From the NCBI GenBank assembly GCA_910577205.1, contig CAJTMA010000001.1:1-64000 (forward strand): a DNA stretch of 64,000 bases, given 5' to 3'. The notes below the pieces were generated by a model. The model saw only the letters and a program-made list of their open reading frames with translations, ran no database searches and was not told the DNA's origin. The position numbers and the translations under genes were made by a program. Numbering within the stretch: the stretch's first letter is position 1; each line of letters begins with the position of its first letter. Positions 17,392-25,247 of the stretch are shown piece after piece. This DNA comes from an uncultured Alphaproteobacteria bacterium. GTDB lineage: Bacteria; Pseudomonadota; Alphaproteobacteria; RF32; CAG-239.

Positions 17392-18780
17392 TTGATAAAA
17401 CTTAATCCCATTATGATTTCCGGCAAGGAAGTTTTGCCGTTGATTGAAGGCGGCAAAGGCATTAATGCCAGTGATGGCCGCAGCAGCGGCGCTTGGGCGC
17501 ATGAAAACTGCGTCGGAACATTTTCCGGTGTCAGCCCTGATTTTTATGATGACAACGGCAACGTGATTATTGAAACTTTCTCTAAAAGAATCAGAGCCGA
17601 ACGCCATGAAGAAATGGTGGAATATGCCATTCGCGGCGGCGTGGCTCAAGCACAGGTGGCTCACGAGGTTTCTAACGGCAACGGCCGTATCCATATGAAT
17701 ATGTTATGGGAACTGGCTGATTCCGAAAGAATTTTAACCGGCGTATTAGAAAGAGCCAAGGGATTGATTCACGGCGTCACCTGCGGGGCAGGCCTGCCTT
17801 ATCATCTGGGCGAACTGGCGTCAAAGTTTGGCGTTTACTATTACCCGATTGTTTCATCCGCACGGGCTTTTCAGGTGTTGTGGAAACGCGCTTATTCCAA
17901 CTTTAGGGAATTTTTAGGCGGCGTGGTTTATGAAGACCCCTGGCTGGCCGGCGGCCACAACGGCTTGTCAAATGCCGAAGATCCGACTAAGCCGCAGAAA
18001 CCGTATGAACGTCTGATTGAACTGCGCAAGACTTTGCGTAATCTCGGCCTTGACGATATTCCGATTATTTTGGCCGGCGGTATCTGGTCTTTGAAAGAAT
18101 GGGAAGACTATATTGATAATCCGGATATCGGCAAAATCGCTTTCCAATTCGGCACACGTCCGATGATTACCAAAGAAAGCCCGATTAGCGATGCTTGGAA
18201 AAAACTGATGATGCAGGTCAAAAAAGGCGATGTTATCTTACAGAAATTCAGCCCGACCGGCTTCTTCTCTTCAGCCATTAAAAATACTTTCTTAGAAAGA
18301 CTGATTGACCGCAAACAAGGCGAAATCGCTTTTAAAACTGAAACTGACAATGAATTTTCACATTCTTTGGAAATCACAGAAACTAAAACGATTTACATCA
18401 AGCCGGAAGATGCGAATAAGGCCGAACGCCAAATCAGCGCCGGTTTTACCGAAATCAAAGAAACACCGGACGGCACGATTGTCTTTTTGACCCCGGCAGA
18501 ATGGAAACAGATGAAACAAGACCGCGCGGAATGTGTCGGCTGTTTGTCACAATGCCAATTCTCAACTTGGTCAAAAGCTAACGGCACAACCGGCAAATTA
18601 CCTGATCCGCGTTCATATTGCATTCATAAAACATTGTATGAAGTCGGCCACAACGGCAGCATTAAAGACAATTTGTTGTTTGCCGGACACCAGGTATACC
18701 GTTTTGCAACTGATCCGCTATATCGCAACGGGATTCCGTCAGTTAAGGAATTGATTGAAAAAATTAAATGCGGTGACTAA
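17392..18780 (+). CDS. Nitronate-monooxygenase-like FMN oxidoreductase
   Basis: 462 aa. The start is TTG 17392 with AAGGA 8 nt upstream; ATG 17413 is the fallback. The first 300 residues look like a TIM-barrel flavoprotein of the NPD/2-nitropropane dioxygenase family: 'GVTCGAGLP', 'GGHNGLSN', 'ILAGGIW' and 'FQFGTRPM' near the phosphate-binding end. The C-terminal 130 residues carry several Cys ('CVGCLSQCQFS') and may bind metal; this part is not in standard short nitronate monooxygenases. A TTGTCA-17-TATTTT pair at 17315-17343 is a possible promoter. The substrate is not known. Confidence 0.75.
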   Translation: MIKLNPIMISGKEVLPLIEGGKGINASDGRSSGAWAHENCVGTFSGVSPDFYDDNGNVIIETFSKRIRAERHEEMVEYAIRGGVAQAQVAHEVSNGNGRIHMNMLWELADSERILTGVLERAKGLIHGVTCGAGLPYHLGELASKFGVYYYPIVSSARAFQVLWKRAYSNFREFLGGVVYEDPWLAGGHNGLSNAEDPTKPQKPYERLIELRKTLRNLGLDDIPIILAGGIWSLKEWEDYIDNPDIGKIAFQFGTRPMITKESPISDAWKKLMMQVKKGDVILQKFSPTGFFSSAIKNTFLERLIDRKQGEIAFKTETDNEFSHSLEITETKTIYIKPEDANKAERQISAGFTEIKETPDGTIVFLTPAEWKQMKQDRAECVGCLSQCQFSTWSKANGTTGKLPDPRSYCIHKTLYEVGHNGSIKDNLLFAGHQVYRFATDPLYRNGIPSVKELIEKIKCGD

Positions 18781-18820
18781 TAATAATCCCTGTTCGAAAG
18801 AGCAGGGATTATTATTTTAT
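18779..18820 (+). terminator. Rho-independent terminator after the flavoprotein gene
   Basis: A 14-bp stem (AATAATAATCCCTG and its complement) starts at the stop codon and is followed by TTTATTT. A second, weaker hairpin ('AAACCGTCCGG...CCGGGCGGTTTT') follows at about 18822-18855. Confidence 0.85.
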
Positions 18821-18956
18821 TTAAACCGTCCGGCGGATAAAACCGGGCGGTTTTCAGATGACGGTAAGCTGTGCCTTATTTTGAACGTTCAGTTATCCGC
18901 TTTGCCGTAATCCGTCCCCGAAAATTCTCTCCCTCTTTTCGTGGATAAAAACTTTA

Positions 18957-19208
18957 TCAGGCTTCCAAAACCACACTGACATTAAGCTGATAATAGTCCA
19001 GCAGGTAACCGATATCCATATTAGTTATGGCGGCGCGCCCGCTTTCTATTTTCTCCAGGCTTTTAAAGTTGACTTTGGTTTCGCGGCAGACTTGCTCCCG
19101 GCTGATGTTGCGCTGCGAGCGTATCATCAACAACCAAATGCCGAGCGTCCGCCCGATGGTGGTTTGCAAATCTTTGGGTGTGATTTGCAGCGTTACTTTT
19201 TCTAACAT
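18957..19208 (-). CDS. Small XRE-family helix-turn-helix protein
   Basis: 83 aa with AGGAG upstream of the ATG. The HTH spans about residues 30-70 ('ISREQVCRETKVNFKSLEKIESGRA' region), typical of XRE/Cro regulators. It has no partner domain. It stands alone, but immediately upstream on the same strand is a structured element with an intrinsic terminator (see 19256-19360), which suggests control by attenuation or a separate small RNA. Confidence 0.8.
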   Translation of the reverse strand: MLEKVTLQITPKDLQTTIGRTLGIWLLMIRSQRNISREQVCRETKVNFKSLEKIESGRAAITNMDIGYLLDYYQLNVSVVLEA

Positions 19209-19255
19209 TCCAAGCTCCTGTTTTGTTTTGGGATATCATAAAATCCCTATAAATT

Positions 19256-19360
19256 AAAACAAAAACCACCTTTTTAGAAAAAAGGTGGAGGAGCTCAAAA
19301 ACTGTAGTAAGACAGTCGCACTTATTCGACCTAAGGCTTATATCGTGCACTCCTCCGAAA
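19256..19360 (-). ncRNA. Candidate structured leader RNA with terminator upstream of the XRE gene
   Basis: On the minus strand a closing helix GGAGGAG / CTCCTCC (19350-19356 with 19287-19293) encloses two small hairpins, ACTGT/ACAGT (19301-19316) and GCAC/GTGC (19318-19348). It is followed at once by a terminator-like hairpin (CCACC-T-rich arm, 19266-19288) and a U-rich tail. The closing helix and the terminator stem share two bases, as in attenuators. The XRE start lies about 48 nt further on. Riboswitch, attenuator or independent small RNA cannot be told apart here. I did not recognise an RNA family. Confidence 0.5.
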
Positions 19361-19479
19361 TGAAGGATATTTTACTTACTAAGATGTTTTTGAGACACCA
19401 CAACCAGTCTCCCGGTTGCGAGAGTTATATTAGGCAATTATTTTTATTTTGCAATCAAAATATTGCGATTGTTTGGCTG

Positions 19480-19690
19480 CGGGTGAAGAAAGGGAAAGTC
19501 GGCCGATGGGGGAGTGAATATTGGGAGGGTGTCTGGGGTGAGTGGCGGATGTGAATGGTCGGGTGTCGAGGCAGAGGGGAAAACATGGTGGCAAATGTAG
19601 GAGCAAAGAGCGGTGTGGGGAGGGAGAAAAGGAAAAGGCGATGCAAAAAGAGGCTGGAAGGAAGAGAGGCTGGAGCAAAAAAATGGAATG
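19480..19690. other. Purine-rich, C-poor strand-asymmetric tract without a gene
   Basis: About 200 bp of the plus strand are almost all G, A and T with very few C (runs such as 'ggggtgagtggcgg' and 'gaaaaggaaaaggcg'). Overlapping ORFs on both strands have simple compositions (Pro/Ser/Phe on minus, Gly/Arg/Lys on plus), no ribosome sites and no family resemblance, so I do not call a gene. Confidence 0.6.
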
Positions 19691-19945
19691 TCATTCTGAG
19701 GAGCTGTGCGACGAAGAATCCAAATCCCAACCGCCGCATTATTGACATTGTGCCGGTTTGAATATGGATCCTTCACCGCGTTGCTGTTCAGGATGACGGG
19801 TAAAAAAATGCAAAGAAGGATGACTGATAAAAAATTGCGGCTCAAGATGACACGTTCTGAATGTCATGCAGACTATGACGAAGCATTCATATCCTGTTAA
19901 TATAATAAGGCCGAGATCACGTCGCTACGCTCGTGATGACATAGA
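19690..19945. repeat. Dispersed repeat copies between the XRE gene and tRNA-Arg
   Basis: Contains an inverted copy of the 'gaatgac' element (19690-19721, 'gtcattctgaggagc...'), a partial copy at 19766-19799, and an 'aaggccgagatcac...gtgatgaca' element (19907-19941), inverted relative to the copy near 11748. No gene is supported here. Confidence 0.65.
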
Positions 19946-19960
19946 AAAAAGAAAAAGTGC

Positions 19961-20353
19961 GGCGTCCCCGAGAGGACTTCGCTGAGTTCGGTTTGTAACG
20001 GCCGCTTTATTTGCTCGCGCAAAGTCGCTGCCTAACAAACTCTCACCTGTCGTAAAAATCGCTCAGTACTTTGAGCGATTTTTGCCTCCAGCCTCCCGGT
20101 TCGAGTCCTGGGACTCAACAGCCACAAAAAAACGCCCCGAGGGACGTTTATGTTGCTGGCGTCCCCGAGAGGACTTCGCTGAGTTCGGTTTGTAACGGCC
20201 GCTTTATTTGCTCACGCAAAGTCGCTGCCTAACAAACTCTCACCTGTCGTAAAAATCGCTCAGTACTTTGAGCGATTTTTGCCTCCAGCCTCCCGGTTCG
20301 AGTCCTGGGACTCAACAGCCACAAAAAAACGCCCCGAGGGACGTTTTTATGGC

Positions 20354-20354
<1 letters not shown>
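19961..20354. repeat. Two tandem 197-bp units carrying the 3' end of tRNA-Arg
   Basis: Units at 19961-20157 and 20158-20354 are nearly identical. Each starts with the complement of the last 18 nt of the tRNA-Arg before its CA end (GGCGTCCCCGAGAGGACT), then diverges; the real tRNA starts the third period at exactly the same 197-bp spacing. Each unit holds a perfect 12-bp hairpin AAAAATCGCTCA/TGAGCGATTTTT (20054-20083 and 20251-20280), a T-loop-like 'GGTTCGAGTCC', and a G/C-rich hairpin with A and T runs next to the unit end (about 20127-20150 and 20324-20348). No protein gene is seen. Confidence 0.85.
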
Positions 20355-20430
<76 letters not shown>

Positions 20431-20504
20431 GTTGGTTTTGTTATAACGTGAAATAATTTTGACTGCAAGCACAATATTTTTCCAAAACAATAGACAAAAT
20501 ATAA

Positions 20505-20533
20505 TTGCACAGACTTCTTTTCTGTGATATAGT
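20505..20533 (+). promoter_or_regulatory. Predicted sigma70-type promoter
   Basis: TTGCAC (20505-20510), a 17-bp spacer, TATAGT (20528-20533), about 75 nt upstream of the 112-aa gene at 20609. Confidence 0.55.
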
Positions 20534-20576
20534 TCAATTCACAAAATAATTATTAACTAAAAAAGGCCACGTAATA

Positions 20577-20592
20577 AACAGTCTAAACTGTT
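20577..20592. promoter_or_regulatory. Inverted repeat in the leader of the 112-aa gene
   Basis: AACAGT-CTAA-ACTGTT lies about 45 nt after the predicted -10 box and 17 nt before the start codon. It could be an operator or a small leader hairpin. Confidence 0.3.
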
Positions 20593-20608
20593 CGCGGCAC
20601 AAACTATT

Positions 20609-20947
20609 ATGAAAAAGACAAAAATAACTGATTTGGAAATGGTTGCTATCGCTTCAGGTTTTGCAGTATCCGGCCTCTGCTGGGAAGACACCTACAACAA
20701 AGTGGCTAAACTCCTGCAAAACGCGACAGATTACCATTATGCAATGCATACCGGCCTTGTTGAGAACTTAATGGCCTATGCCAAGCAACGCGGATTTGCC
20801 GATGGTTTGCAAAAGGTGGGGACAAGCTATGCGCGCTTTATCAAAAAGACCCGAAGCGCCCGTATCATGAATACAGCCTCTTGTGCCAGAAATATGGCAA
20901 GGTCTGAAAACGTTCCGCGGGAAATAGAAATCCCTCAAATCGATTAA
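20609..20947 (+). CDS. 112-aa protein of unknown function
   Basis: Lys-rich start, then a mostly helical soluble protein with no signal peptide, transmembrane helix or recognised motif; the C-terminal third is Arg/Ala/Ser-rich. It has its own predicted promoter and a strong terminator, so it is a single-gene unit and probably real. No Shine-Dalgarno sequence of note precedes the ATG. Function unknown. Confidence 0.6.
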   Translation: MKKTKITDLEMVAIASGFAVSGLCWEDTYNKVAKLLQNATDYHYAMHTGLVENLMAYAKQRGFADGLQKVGTSYARFIKKTRSARIMNTASCARNMARSENVPREIEIPQID

Positions 20948-20949
20948 AC

Positions 20950-20988
20950 AAACACCCCTGCCGACAAATTGTCCGCAGGGGTGTTTTG
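20950..20988 (+). terminator. Rho-independent terminator
   Basis: Stem AACACCCCTGC / GCAGGGGTGTT with a 13-nt loop and a following T run, directly after the 112-aa gene; in reverse it may also end the convergent M20 gene. Confidence 0.85.
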
Positions 20989-20995
20989 CCTTTAT

Positions 20996-22105
20996 TTATT
21001 TTTCTTCTGCCAGCTTATCTAAGAATTTGATTTGGATATCTGCCAGTTTTTTTACAGAATCGATTTCAACATATTCTCCGGCAGCGTGCATTCCCTCACC
21101 TGTTCCGGAATTCATAATTACGGTTGATCCGCGAACGGCAAATGCTCTGGAATCCGTTGCGCCGCCAATTTGCTCAAAAAACATCGGCTGCCCCAAAACT
21201 TCTTCGGCAAGCTTTTTATAAGACTGGATATATTTATTATTCTGATTCATAACTACCGGCGTGCTGGAAGATACAATTTTGTAGGTTACGCCATCTTCCA
21301 TACATTTTTTCAGGTTTTGCTCCAGATTTTCAACCGTCGAATCCTCTGTCAGGCGAAAATCCAGCAACGCTTCGGCATAGTTGGAAATGACATTGGAAAC
21401 CTGCCCGCCTTCAATTTTTGCAAAGTGAACCGTATCAATCCATGTATCTTCCGGCATTTTTTGTTCTTTGGAGAAGTATGGATAGATTTTGCGGATATTG
21501 CACCAAACGTGCATTAACTTTTCATTGGCATCAATGCCATCCCACGGGGTTGAGCCATGAGCTTCTTTGCCCTCGGCAATCAGTTTGACAAAGACCGGAT
21601 TCTTGCATTTATTGACAATGCTTAAAATATTGCCGCCGACATCATTATCAAGAACAATTTCGGCTTTCATATCTTTATGGGCTTCCAGAAAAGCTTCTGT
21701 CCCTTTGCTGCCTTTTTCCTCATCGCTGGAAAGAATAATGCCGAACTTCAAAGGCAGATTATTTTCCAACACATGGAACATGGAATTAAAAGCCACCGCC
21801 GCAAAAGATTTCATATCAAGCGTTCCGCGGCCATACATTCTGCCATCACGAATCTCAGGCATAAACATTTCATCCGGCGCAGGCACTACATCCAAATGCC
21901 CAAGGCAAAGCACATCAAATTCCTCACTATCCGTGTTGCGGACAAACAACACCGGGGCAACGCCGTCTTTTTGAAAGATGTCAACTTTGGCGTTAGTTTG
22001 GGCAAACAAGATTTTGCAATATTCAAAACACTGCAAAACTTCCGGCGTATTACCGGTTTCGGTGCGGAATTTAACCAAGTCGGTGATGATGTTTATCAAA
22101 TCCAT
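20996..22105 (-). CDS. M20-family metallopeptidase (ArgE/DapE-like deacylase)
   Basis: 369 aa with AAAGGA upstream. Zinc and catalytic motifs are in family order: 'LCLGHLDVVP' (about 70), 'GRGTLDMKSF' (about 92), 'SSDEEKGSKGT' (about 126), 'HGSTPWDG' (dimerisation domain, about 183), and 'GEGMHAAGEYV' near the C terminus. Family members remove acyl groups from acetylornithine, succinyl-DAP or similar amides; the substrate cannot be set from sequence alone. 'GGATDSR' near residue 320 is typical of ArgE/DapE-like members. Monocistronic. Confidence 0.87.
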   Translation of the reverse strand: MDLINIITDLVKFRTETGNTPEVLQCFEYCKILFAQTNAKVDIFQKDGVAPVLFVRNTDSEEFDVLCLGHLDVVPAPDEMFMPEIRDGRMYGRGTLDMKSFAAVAFNSMFHVLENNLPLKFGIILSSDEEKGSKGTEAFLEAHKDMKAEIVLDNDVGGNILSIVNKCKNPVFVKLIAEGKEAHGSTPWDGIDANEKLMHVWCNIRKIYPYFSKEQKMPEDTWIDTVHFAKIEGGQVSNVISNYAEALLDFRLTEDSTVENLEQNLKKCMEDGVTYKIVSSSTPVVMNQNNKYIQSYKKLAEEVLGQPMFFEQIGGATDSRAFAVRGSTVIMNSGTGEGMHAAGEYVEIDSVKKLADIQIKFLDKLAEEK

Positions 22106-22207
22106 GTTTTTATCCTTTCGGGAAATGAAATTTTACGTTTTATTCATTTTATTTGATTATGATTACTCCAAATATAATAAGAAATAATTAAAAATGAAGG
22201 AATATCA

Positions 22208-22714
22208 ATGAAAGCACTCTTGTTAAGCCTGCTGACGGCGATTTTGCTGATTAACCCGGCCGCGGCACAAGAAACCCCGGATGAAAGCGAAAGCGGCCTG
22301 GCTTTGCCGCGCATGGTTTCGCTGCGTTCCAACCTGATTAATGCCCGTTCAGGCCCTGGCGCGCGTTATCCGATTGAGTGGGTTTATATGCAGAAAGGCG
22401 CGCCGGTAGAGATTGTTGCCGAATTTGAACTTTGGCGTAAAATTAAAGACTGGCAAGGCTCAGAATCATGGGTTCACAAATCTATGCTTTCCGGTAAACG
22501 CAGTATCAAAATGAGCACCCCGGGAGAGAATAACATTTATGACCGTCCGGATTATGCTTCTGCAGTGATTGCCAAAGCGGAAGACGAAGTGGTCGGCACT
22601 GTCAAAAAATGTCCGGCAGCTTCCCAATTCTGCCTGATTGATTTCGGTTCGGTAGAGGGTTGGGTTCCGCGAAGCAATTTCTTCGGTGTTTATGCCAAAG
22701 AAGAAATAAAGTAA
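22208..22714 (+). CDS. Exported bacterial SH3-domain protein
   Basis: 168 aa. Cleavable signal peptide (about 1-20, ending 'NPAAAQ'). Two SH3b-like units follow: about residues 37-95 ('NLINARSGPGARYPIEWVY', 'WQGSESWVHKSML') and 100-162 ('GWVPRSNFFGVY'). Such proteins often bind cell-wall peptides in the periplasm. 'SESWVH' and 'EGWVPRSN' repeat the usual G-W-V core of the domain. Monocistronic with a strong terminator. Confidence 0.82.
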   Translation: MKALLLSLLTAILLINPAAAQETPDESESGLALPRMVSLRSNLINARSGPGARYPIEWVYMQKGAPVEIVAEFELWRKIKDWQGSESWVHKSMLSGKRSIKMSTPGENNIYDRPDYASAVIAKAEDEVVGTVKKCPAASQFCLIDFGSVEGWVPRSNFFGVYAKEEIK

Positions 22715-22720
22715 GAAATA

Positions 22721-22752
22721 AAAAATCCGCTGGTTTGCAGCGGATTTTTTTA
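22721..22752. terminator. Bidirectional terminator between convergent genes
   Basis: AAAAATCCGCTG / CAGCGGATTTTT around a 5-nt loop, with T runs on both strands; it ends the SH3 gene (+) and touches the end of the DUF1349 gene (-). Confidence 0.88.
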
Positions 22753-23313
22753 TAAGAATTCGATTTGCGTCAGAGTAGCCTCAAAACCTTCGCGGCGCGG
22801 AGAGCAAATATAAGCGCCGATTTTTACTTCCGGCTGTTCATTTATCAAATGCAATACTCGAATTTGCTTAAAGATTTCGCCGTCCAGCGAATAATAAATG
22901 ACATAGTCACCATTCAAGCGCTTTACTTTGAAAGAAACCTCTTCAACACCGGCAGGTATATCCATGGCCGCCCAATCGGAATAGCCGCAATTGGTTACGC
23001 TCGACCCTAACATCGGCTGCCCGGGATTATCATACATAACCGAAGCCTTAAACCAATTTTTTTCATCTATGCGTAACATGACGCCGCACTGGTCAAACTG
23101 CCCGTCGGAAACAAATTTCCAAGTTACGAGAAAAGTAAAATTACCGCTGTGCCTGGTATAAAAGAAATGGCCGTTGTCTTTGCCAAACTTATGGTGCGCT
23201 GACTGCCAAAAATCTGTTTTATCATGGGTCAGCACCCGCATTCCCATCTCGTCAAAATTAACGTCCAGCGGCTCGTTCAGCCATTCAAAGTCCCGCAAGG
23301 CATCAAGCAGCAT
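22750..23313 (-). CDS. DUF1349 concanavalin-like protein
   Basis: 187 aa. The whole length fits the DUF1349 family ('DFWQSAHHKFGKDNGHFFY', 'GVMLRIDEKNWFKA', 'IGAYICSPRREGFEA'), a beta-sandwich fold related to concanavalin/lectin-like proteins; no enzyme activity is established for it. No signal peptide. The start codon overlaps the stop of the upstream DnaJ-like gene (TAATG), so it is translated from that transcript. Confidence 0.8.
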   Translation of the reverse strand: MLLDALRDFEWLNEPLDVNFDEMGMRVLTHDKTDFWQSAHHKFGKDNGHFFYTRHSGNFTFLVTWKFVSDGQFDQCGVMLRIDEKNWFKASVMYDNPGQPMLGSSVTNCGYSDWAAMDIPAGVEEVSFKVKRLNGDYVIYYSLDGEIFKQIRVLHLINEQPEVKIGAYICSPRREGFEATLTQIEFL

Positions 23314-24254
23314 TAAAAAGTCCTAACATTTTCATCAGCCAAAGCGGAAAGCGCTTTTTCCAATTCAGCATTTTTGGTTTTCGGCGCAACGATTTTTAAG
23401 GTGACGATTTCATCCCCCTGTGCGCTTTTGGTTTTTATCCCTTTGCCTTTAATACGCAGTTTTTCGCCGCTGGTGGAATAAGGCGGCACATTAACCGCTA
23501 CTTTTCCGGAAATCGTCGGGATGGTGACTTTCGCCCCCAAAACGGCTTCTTTCATGGTAATCGGCAGTTCCAGCAAAATGTTAAGCCCATCGGCGCTGAA
23601 ATAAGGATGGCTGCCCACATTCATGGTTATCAGAACATCACCGTTATCGCCGCCGGACATCGAAGGATGACCTAACCCTTTTAAGCGCAATGTCTGACCG
23701 TTTTGTGTGCCGGCAGGAATTTTAACATTAATGCTTTTGCCATTGAGATTGACGGTTTTTTCCGCTCCCTGCGCCGCGGTCAGAAAATCAATCTGCATGG
23801 TATAATTGATGTCTTCACCTTTGCGAGGACGGCGGCCACGCCCTGAAAAACCGCCCTGCCCGGCACCGCCGAACTGGGAAAATATATCTTCTCCGAAAAT
23901 TGAAGAAAAGTCAAAGCCGCCGCCATTGCCTCCAAAACCGCCAGCTCCGCCAAACGGGTTGCCGCCGCCATAATTATATTGCTGATAGCCACCGCCGGCA
24001 CCGCCGAAGCCCGCGCCAAAACCTGTCGGTTTACCATCGCAGTCAATTTCGCCATTGTCGTATTTTTTGCGTTTTTCCTTGTCGCCCAAAACATCATAAG
24101 CGCATGAAATTTCTTTAAATTTTTCAGCCGCGGCTTTGTCATCTTTATTTAAATCCGGATGATATTTGCGGGCAAGCTTGCGGTAAGCCGATTTAATTTC
24201 GCTATCGGCAGCGTCTTTGGAAACCCCTAAAACATGATACAGATTTTTACTCAT
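23313..24254 (-). CDS. CbpA-like DnaJ-class co-chaperone
   Basis: 313 aa. N-terminal J domain with the HPD triad ('[11 protein letters not shown]', about residue 31), a long Gly/Phe-rich linker (about 78-130), and a C-terminal substrate-binding region without the DnaJ zinc finger, the CbpA/DjlB layout. It should stimulate DnaK ATPase activity. A second, complete DnaJ lies at 29728. It is coupled to the DUF1349 gene by a TAATG overlap. Confidence 0.88.
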   Translation of the reverse strand: MSKNLYHVLGVSKDAADSEIKSAYRKLARKYHPDLNKDDKAAAEKFKEISCAYDVLGDKEKRKKYDNGEIDCDGKPTGFGAGFGGAGGGYQQYNYGGGNPFGGAGGFGGNGGGFDFSSIFGEDIFSQFGGAGQGGFSGRGRRPRKGEDINYTMQIDFLTAAQGAEKTVNLNGKSINVKIPAGTQNGQTLRLKGLGHPSMSGGDNGDVLITMNVGSHPYFSADGLNILLELPITMKEAVLGAKVTIPTISGKVAVNVPPYSTSGEKLRIKGKGIKTKSAQGDEIVTLKIVAPKTKNAELEKALSALADENVRTF

Positions 24255-24306
24255 AACTTATTCTTCTCCGGCACAATTCTTTATATTTTTATATAGGAAG
24301 AGCCGG

Positions 24307-24618
24307 TCAGTTTTGCAACTCCGCGCAATCAAAAGTCGCCCGGCGGGTAAAATTGCGATAAAGCACGCTGTCATGTAAATGGGCAGATTTTCCACCCTGC
24401 TCATGGCAGTAGCGCGATGCCAAGTATGCGACTTCATCAAGCCGGACATCCTTGTATTCATAAGTCACATGATAAGGCGTTTTTTCTTTAACAATAACAT
24501 TTTGAAAAAAACGGTCATAATCAGAGGAATAGGCATTTTCAGCAGGTTTTGCACTGTCTGTTGCGCAGCCAGACAGCAAAGGCAGTATAAAACTTAAAAC
24601 AATCAGGTATTTGGTCAT
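24307..24618 (-). CDS. Small lipoprotein of unknown function
   Basis: 103 aa. Signal peptide with lipobox LLSGC (Cys about 18), then a soluble domain with two Cys ('SRYCHEQGG' and 'ATFDCAEL') that may pair. No known family. The ATG overlaps the TGA of the 58-aa gene upstream (ATGA, 24615-24618), so both are co-translated. Confidence 0.72.
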   Translation of the reverse strand: MTKYLIVLSFILPLLSGCATDSAKPAENAYSSDYDRFFQNVIVKEKTPYHVTYEYKDVRLDEVAYLASRYCHEQGGKSAHLHDSVLYRNFTRRATFDCAELQN

Positions 24619-24791
24619 GCGTTTACTTTTTCATTGGTTTTAATGAACGCGACTTGCTCCATTTCCTCGCTTTGGGGCAGATTTTCAGAGATTTTTTCCA
24701 CTGGACGGAAACCGTCCATCGCGTGCAGCTTGCGGCGCATTGTCAGAATCTTATCTTGAAAATACTCTTTGCTGAACAAGGTTTCTTTCAT
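24615..24791 (-). CDS. 58-aa soluble small protein coupled to the lipoprotein gene
   Basis: ATG at 24791, TGA at 24617-24615, overlapping the lipoprotein start by 4 nt (ATGA). The peptide is charged and helical ('SKEYFQDKILTMRRKLH') with no signal peptide. AGGA lies about 10 nt upstream. The tight overlap is the main evidence that it is a real gene. Function unknown. Confidence 0.55.
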   Translation of the reverse strand: MKETLFSKEYFQDKILTMRRKLHAMDGFRPVEKISENLPQSEEMEQVAFIKTNEKVNA

Positions 24792-24852
24792 CTCGGCAAT
24801 CCTGTCGGTTCGGTTATTGTTTTTAATCTAACACCTTTGTCTTAAAGCTTTA

Positions 24853-25158
24853 TTAATCCAACAAGCGGTAAAGGTCTTGTCCGGCCTTTTCAAGAATTTG
24901 TTGTACCTTGCGGTTGGTCGTATTTTTGGTGCGGGTATTTTGTAATTTGTTGAGCATATTTTGAAGTTTTTGATTAAAAGCCTGATTTTGGCGCAGGCTT
25001 TCAATATCTTTTAGATTTTCCTCATCATTAATTTTGTAATTAACCACCGCTTTCAACGTTGCAATATACTGGGCATCTTTCTGCGCACTGAACTGAGCAT
25101 AGGCATCTTGAGCGCCGACAACAACGCTCCAAGCCAGCAACGGGGCAAATAAACGCAT
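24853..25158 (-). CDS. Small exported helical protein
   Basis: 101 aa from the ATG at 25158, which has an excellent AGGAGG site 6 nt upstream; the longer frame is not used. A signal peptide (about 1-21, ending 'AQDAYAQ') precedes a charged helical region rich in Gln, Asn and Lys. No family recognised. Monocistronic, divergent from the ELM1-like gene. Confidence 0.68.
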   Translation of the reverse strand: MRLFAPLLAWSVVVGAQDAYAQFSAQKDAQYIATLKAVVNYKINDEENLKDIESLRQNQAFNQKLQNMLNKLQNTRTKNTTNRKVQQILEKAGQDLYRLLD

Positions 25159-25247
25159 GATAACCTCCTGAAACCATTTGATTTTAATTTTGTTTAGTTT
25201 AACATAATATTTAAGATTTTTATAACAAATTTTAAGAGTTATCAGAG

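Noticed and set aside
19444-19845. Three overlapping minus-strand frames (82-133 codons) in the purine-rich tract
   Set aside because: Pro/Ser/Phe-biased composition follows the base bias; no ribosome site; frames run into dispersed repeats.
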